Positions 61,025 to 64,000 of a stretch of DNA of 64,000 bases are shown here, one piece after another. A program made the translations under genes and the position numbers. This stretch comes from Hymenobacter terrestris (lineage in GTDB: Bacteria; Bacteroidota; Bacteroidia; Cytophagales; Hymenobacteraceae): positions 39,378-103,377 of the forward strand of contig NZ_JABKAV010000009.1 in the NCBI RefSeq assembly GCF_013377905.1, given 5' to 3'. Below the pieces are notes generated by a model. The model ran no database searches. It saw nothing but the letters and a program-made list of their open reading frames with translations, and had not been told where the DNA came from. Each line of letters begins with the position of its first letter. Positions within the stretch are counted from its first letter, which is position 1.

Positions 61025-62109
61025 GCATCCCGGTTCAGAGCCTTTACCATCTGCTCACCTACGCTTGGGACCAGCTGGAAGAAGCTGAGGCCGTGGCCGT
61101 AAGCGCCGAGCCCGCCGACTCCCTGCTCGACCTGCTTGCCCGGGTATTGATACACGGCACTACCCACGTGCTAAAGCGTGGTCTGGCTCGCGACTACGTC
61201 CCCGAAACTGAGCTCACCAGTCGCTTGCGAGGTAAGCTGCTGCTTACCGACTCCATTCGCCAGCAAACCCTGCCTACCGCCCGCGCCTGGTGCACCTTCG
61301 ACGAGCTCAGTCACGACATACCTATCAATCGGCTGCTCAAAGCCACACTGCATTATTTGCTTACCACGTCGCAGCTGGCCAGTTCGCTTCGTCAGGAAGT
61401 GCGCAGCCTATACGTACGCCTGCCTGATGTAGCGCTGGTACCCGTGCTCGATATTCGCGTGTTCGACCAAGTAGTGCTGCATCGCCACACGGCGCACTAC
61501 CGCCTGCTATTGAGTATCTGCCGCCTGATTCATGAGGAGATACTGCTCAATCAATCCAGCGGCCAGCACCTGTTCAATCATTTCACGGGGAACGAAAAGC
61601 GTATGGCGGCGCTGTTTGAGCGGTTCGTCCGTAACTTCTACCATCGCCGCCAAAGCCATTTCAAGGTCAGTGCCGAACAATTCACCTGGCACCTAACTCC
61701 CGATACTCCAGCAGCCCAAGACCTGCTACCCGGCATGAAAACCGACGTGTCGCTGACAGCCAACGACCGCAAGCTGATTATCGATTGCAAGTACTATAAA
61801 GAAGCCCTAAAGAAGCACTACGACAAAGAAAAGCTGATTTCTAGTCATCTATATCAACTATATGCCTATGTGCAGCACGCGCGCTTGCCGAACGACGCCC
61901 GCCCCATCGAGGGCTTGCTGTTATACCCGGTAGTCACCGTAGCCTTTCAACATTCCTACGCACTAAAAGGCACCTCACATCACCTTCGAGTAGCCACTAT
62001 CAACCTCGACCAGCCCTGGCAGGACGTTGAACGCAACTTGCTGGGCCTTCTGGCTCCAACTCATAAATTACCCGATACAATTAGTTTGGGCATGAGTGTA
62101 GCGAAGTAA
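61021..62109 (+). CDS. mcrC: McrC nuclease subunit
   Basis: A 362-residue protein that provides the endonuclease of the McrBC complex. The PD-(D/E)XK site is KTDVSL (D242) then IIDCKYY (D255, K257). The N-terminus IPVQSLYHLLTYAWDQLEEA is the McrC family start. It overlaps mcrB by 4 bases (ATGA), giving coupled translation and a fixed ratio. A 21-bp-stem terminator follows. Restriction of modified (for example 5-methyl- or hydroxymethyl-cytosine) DNA is expected. Confidence 0.92.
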   Translation: MSIPVQSLYHLLTYAWDQLEEAEAVAVSAEPADSLLDLLARVLIHGTTHVLKRGLARDYVPETELTSRLRGKLLLTDSIRQQTLPTARAWCTFDELSHDIPINRLLKATLHYLLTTSQLASSLRQEVRSLYVRLPDVALVPVLDIRVFDQVVLHRHTAHYRLLLSICRLIHEEILLNQSSGQHLFNHFTGNEKRMAALFERFVRNFYHRRQSHFKVSAEQFTWHLTPDTPAAQDLLPGMKTDVSLTANDRKLIIDCKYYKEALKKHYDKEKLISSHLYQLYAYVQHARLPNDARPIEGLLLYPVVTVAFQHSYALKGTSHHLRVATINLDQPWQDVERNLLGLLAPTHKLPDTISLGMSVAK

Positions 62110-62152
62110 GGCGGAAGCTTCTTTAAGGCCATTTGTTGACATATCCATTGCC

Positions 62153-62197
62153 CATAAATGACTACGGCCACCTTTTAGGTGGCCGTAGTCATTTATG
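62153..62197. terminator. Hairpin terminator after mcrC, shared with the 62193 gene
   Basis: A 21-bp perfect stem with a 3-base loop (62153-62173 with 62177-62197). It separates the convergent mcrC and the small phage gene that ends inside it at 62193. Confidence 0.88.
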
Positions 62198-62393
62198 ATT
62201 CTGATAAAGGCGGCTTGCGCTTCCGCTCGCGCCGCACCGCCTTAAAGGGCTTGTCGTCTTCTTTTACATCCATAAAGCGCCCCGTCTCGGCATCACGCTT
62301 CACGTACTGCTTGGTTACCGAGTTGAACGTTTGCGACCGTTTGCGCACGGCCCCTTTGCGGGCGTTGTCGCCGGTAGGAGGCTTGGTTGCCAT
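62193..62393 (-). CDS. Small basic phage-type protein
   Basis: A 66-residue basic protein (MATKPPTGDNARKGAVRKRS ...) with a conserved-looking TKQYVKRDAETGRFMDVK segment. Similar small proteins occur widely near Bacteroidota mobile genes. Function unknown. The ATG at 62393 was chosen; its stop lies in the terminator stem. It is the last gene of the lysis cassette on the minus strand. Confidence 0.6.
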   Translation of the reverse strand: MATKPPTGDNARKGAVRKRSQTFNSVTKQYVKRDAETGRFMDVKEDDKPFKAVRRERKRKPPLSES

Positions 62394-62423
62394 CTGGAGG
62401 ATGTTGAAAGAGTAAAACATCAA

Positions 62424-62960
62424 AGTGAAGCCGCGTCCCCGCGCCCTACAACGACTCGGCCGACGACCCGCCCATTAACTCCTTTCGCTCCTGGGCCTCG
62501 GCCGCCTGCTCCCCCGGCTTCACCGCTGCCGACGACACGGCCGCCCCGATGCTGCCAGCCAGCACCAGGTAGCCACCCAACGACACTAGTGCCGCCGGCA
62601 GCAGGGCAGGGGCAGCCACCAGAATAGCCCCCACTGCCCCCACAGCCACCGAGATAGACCGCACCTTGCGAAAGAACCGGGGCGTGGGCAACGTGAGCCG
62701 GTCTAGGATGTTCAGTTTACTGTCTTGCATGACATAAGGGAAGGAAGGGTGAAAAATAGGGCCTACGCCGGCCCATGAGTGTCGAGGCGGGCCAGAATCC
62801 GGTCCGCCCATTCATTGCGCTTCTGCTGGTCCTTGGTGAAGTCGGTCAGCACTTTCGTCCGCTCATCCACCAAGGCCATGGTCTTGTCAATGTGGGCCAG
62901 CTTCTCGCCCAGCTTCATCACCAGCTCCACCATCTCCTTGCGCAGTTCGGTGCGCTGCTG
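62424..62960. repeat. Right copy of the degenerate direct repeat
   Basis: Homologous to 27436-27780 in the same orientation. This copy is intact and covers parts of the membrane-protein and coiled-coil genes of the lysis cassette. Confidence 0.6.
62446..62730 (-). CDS. Holin-like membrane protein
   Basis: A 94-residue protein (MQDSKLNILDRLTLPTPRFF...) with two hydrophobic segments (AVGAVGAILVAAPALLPAAL and SLGGYLVLAGSIGAAVSS), a charged N-terminus and charged C-terminus (EQAAEAQERKELMG): the class-II-like holin layout. Position beside an M15 endolysin supports holin function, but no experiment-like evidence is in the sequence. A broken copy exists at 27436-27618. Confidence 0.55.
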   Translation of the reverse strand: MQDSKLNILDRLTLPTPRFFRKVRSISVAVGAVGAILVAAPALLPAALVSLGGYLVLAGSIGAAVSSAAVKPGEQAAEAQERKELMGGSSAESL

Positions 62961-63218
62961 CAGGGCCTCCGTGCGGATAGACTCCGCCTGCTTGCCCATC
63001 TCCAGCCGCAACTTTTCCTCCCGGGCCACCGCCGACACGTGGTAGTCGTCCACCCGCAAAGCCAGCGCCTCGGCCTTCTGCTGGTTGGCCACGCAGGTAG
63101 CTTTCAGCTCCTCCACCGCCCGCCAGTTCTTCACGAAATACAGCAGCACCGCCACTGCCCCGGCCACGGCGGAGGTCACCACGCCCCAGTGCTCGAACAC
63201 GCTATCCATGTCCATCAC
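62763..63218 (-). CDS. Membrane-anchored coiled-coil lysis-cassette protein
   Basis: A 151-residue protein with one N-terminal transmembrane segment (VVTSAVAGAVAVLLYFV, ~13-29) and a long coiled coil (EALALRVDDYHVSAVAREEKL, MRTEALQQRTELRKEM-like, KLAHIDKTMALVDERTK). The shape fits a spanin- or antiholin-like lysis protein. Its start region overlaps the endolysin gene by 17 bases. A broken, integrase-fused copy lies at 27.5-27.8 kb. Confidence 0.55.
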   Translation of the reverse strand: MMDMDSVFEHWGVVTSAVAGAVAVLLYFVKNWRAVEELKATCVANQQKAEALALRVDDYHVSAVAREEKLRLEMGKQAESIRTEALQQRTELRKEMVELVMKLGEKLAHIDKTMALVDERTKVLTDFTKDQQKRNEWADRILARLDTHGPA

Positions 63219-63702
63219 CTCCTTTCCCGCTGCTATCAGTCAGCACCTCGAAGTGTGGCCGGTCCTTAAACGAGGGCCAGTCGCCGCCCCACACCACCCG
63301 GGCATCGGCGTACTTCATCAACCGGGCAAACTTGCTCAGCAATAGCCCCGACCACGACACCGACCCATCCGCCAGCAAAAACGCCACGTCCATAGCCGGA
63401 GTAGGAGGGCCCTGGTTGTGCTTCGACTGCCCCCCACGCTTGTAGGTTACCACCAGCCCCGCCTTGGTGCGCCCCTGGGCGTACAGTTCATTTTGCCGCT
63501 CCGGGCTCCGGTAGCACTCGGTAATGAACGGCACCCCCACCAGCCGCAGCACCGGGTCACCAACCCACCGTCCCAGCGCCTGACTATAAGCCGCCGCTAA
63601 CGTAGGCACCGCCTCCGCTAACCGCTTTGCCTGCCGCTGTTTCTGTACCGGCGTCAGGACAACCATCTGGCCGCGTTGCCCAGTTTTAACAAGACTTAGC
63701 AT
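63202..63702 (-). CDS. Phage M15-type endolysin (L-alanyl-D-glutamate peptidase-like)
   Basis: A 166-residue (from ATG 63702) peptidoglycan peptidase of the M15 (VanY/endolysin) type. The zinc ligands are in GQSKHNQGPPTPAMDVAF (His, Asp) and WGGDWPSFKDRPHFE (His), the classical SxHxxGxAxD and PHFE motifs with one variation. ITECYRSPERQNELY is the family start. An alternative start is 63666. It overlaps the coiled-coil gene by 17 bases. The ATG choice is uncertain. Confidence 0.8.
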   Translation of the reverse strand: MLSLVKTGQRGQMVVLTPVQKQRQAKRLAEAVPTLAAAYSQALGRWVGDPVLRLVGVPFITECYRSPERQNELYAQGRTKAGLVVTYKRGGQSKHNQGPPTPAMDVAFLLADGSVSWSGLLLSKFARLMKYADARVVWGGDWPSFKDRPHFEVLTDSSGKGGDGHG

Positions 63703-64000
63703 CGGAATAGAATTCAATAGTGATAAGGCAAATTTATACAATATAATGTATGTTTCGATAGAACAGATATATCCGAGAGGGTTTCCGTTTAATTGTATTA
63801 TTTGGGCGCATCCCTTCGGGTCGGGCTATCCAGGGCTCCGCTCCGCTTCGGTGCTCCGCACTGGCTCCTCCGTCGCCATCCTTCCTATCCCTTGCGCATC
63901 CTCCCGCGACATCGATTCTCCCGCTGCTAACCACCCCCGCCGCCTGCCCAGGCCCTGAAAGACGGCCCCCGGCAGTCGGCTACCATCCCTGCGCCGGGTG
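63703..64000. other. Window end, AT-rich then GC-rich non-coding stretch
   Basis: The first ~100 bases are AT-rich (endolysin promoter region). From ~63800 a GC-rich run (gggcgcatcccttcgggtcg and following) resembles mobile-element associated repeats of Bacteroidota. No phage structural gene begins before base 64000. Confidence 0.4.

Noticed and set aside
63746..63958. 70-codon frame at the window end
   Set aside because: Lies in a GC-rich mobile-element-like sequence; product has no domain and resembles shadow translation of repeats.

Overview
The window looks like a chromosome segment of a GC-rich member of the Bacteroidota, most likely Hymenobacter or a close relative in the Cytophagales. 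This is inferred from the protein families (DUF4199 membrane protein, YbiT-like ABC-F protein with a degenerate second nucleotide site, DtxR/MntR-type regulator, CHAT-TPR protein, Bacteroidota-type integrase arm domain), the roughly 60% GC housekeeping genes and the sparse Shine-Dalgarno sequences. No rRNA, tRNA or CRISPR array was recognised.

Region 1 (1-23.0 kb) is core chromosome: citrate synthase, an aldo/keto reductase, mnmE, a DtxR-like regulator, fabH, a glycosyltransferase, dapD, msrA, 3-hydroxybutyryl-CoA dehydrogenase, an outer-membrane barrel, an ABC-F ATPase, cell-envelope enzymes (L,D-transpeptidase-like, M48 protease, monofunctional transglycosylase), a lipid kinase, a metallophosphoesterase and small membrane or lipoproteins. 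Most are single genes separated by hairpin terminators with unusually long, near-perfect stems.

Region 2 (23.0-28.2 kb) is a scar zone: a TPR-CHAT protein, a frameshifted IS5-type element with recognisable terminal inverted repeats, and a fusion in which the first ~50 residues of a phage-type integrase are joined in frame to a broken copy of a lysis-cassette coiled-coil protein. Intact homologues of the broken lysis genes lie 35 kb away at 62.4-63.2 kb in the same orientation, so related phage-module sequence brackets everything between.

Region 3 (28.2-32.5 kb) reads like a temperate-phage early region: an S24 repressor, a divergent Cro-like protein, two excisionase-like wHTH proteins and an overlapping replication operon. 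Inside the putative initiator gene are six ~14-18 bp palindromic iterons whose spacing is mostly not a multiple of three, followed by a locally AT-rich stretch; this is the layout of the lambda origin within gene O. A helicase-loader-like gene follows.

Region 4 (32.5-62.1 kb) is a dense, mosaic and partly AT-richer defence island. It holds a DNA methyltransferase paired with a Dna2-like nuclease-helicase; a cyclase-fold-like protein; a single-chain Type ISP restriction-modification enzyme followed by an HNH and a QxK-type nuclease; a GHKL ATPase fused to a PD-(D/E)XK nuclease; UmuDC with a candidate operator; a membrane-anchored UvrD-like helicase with a nuclease-like insert; a secreted NucA-like nuclease; and a PLD-HNH-McrBC cluster whose McrB carries an EVE domain. 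Region 5 (62.2-63.7 kb) is a phage-type lysis cassette (M15 endolysin and two membrane proteins). No capsid, portal or terminase gene and no intact integrase is visible, so the element is either a satellite-like or decayed island whose replication and lysis modules bracket the defence cargo, or it continues beyond base 64000.
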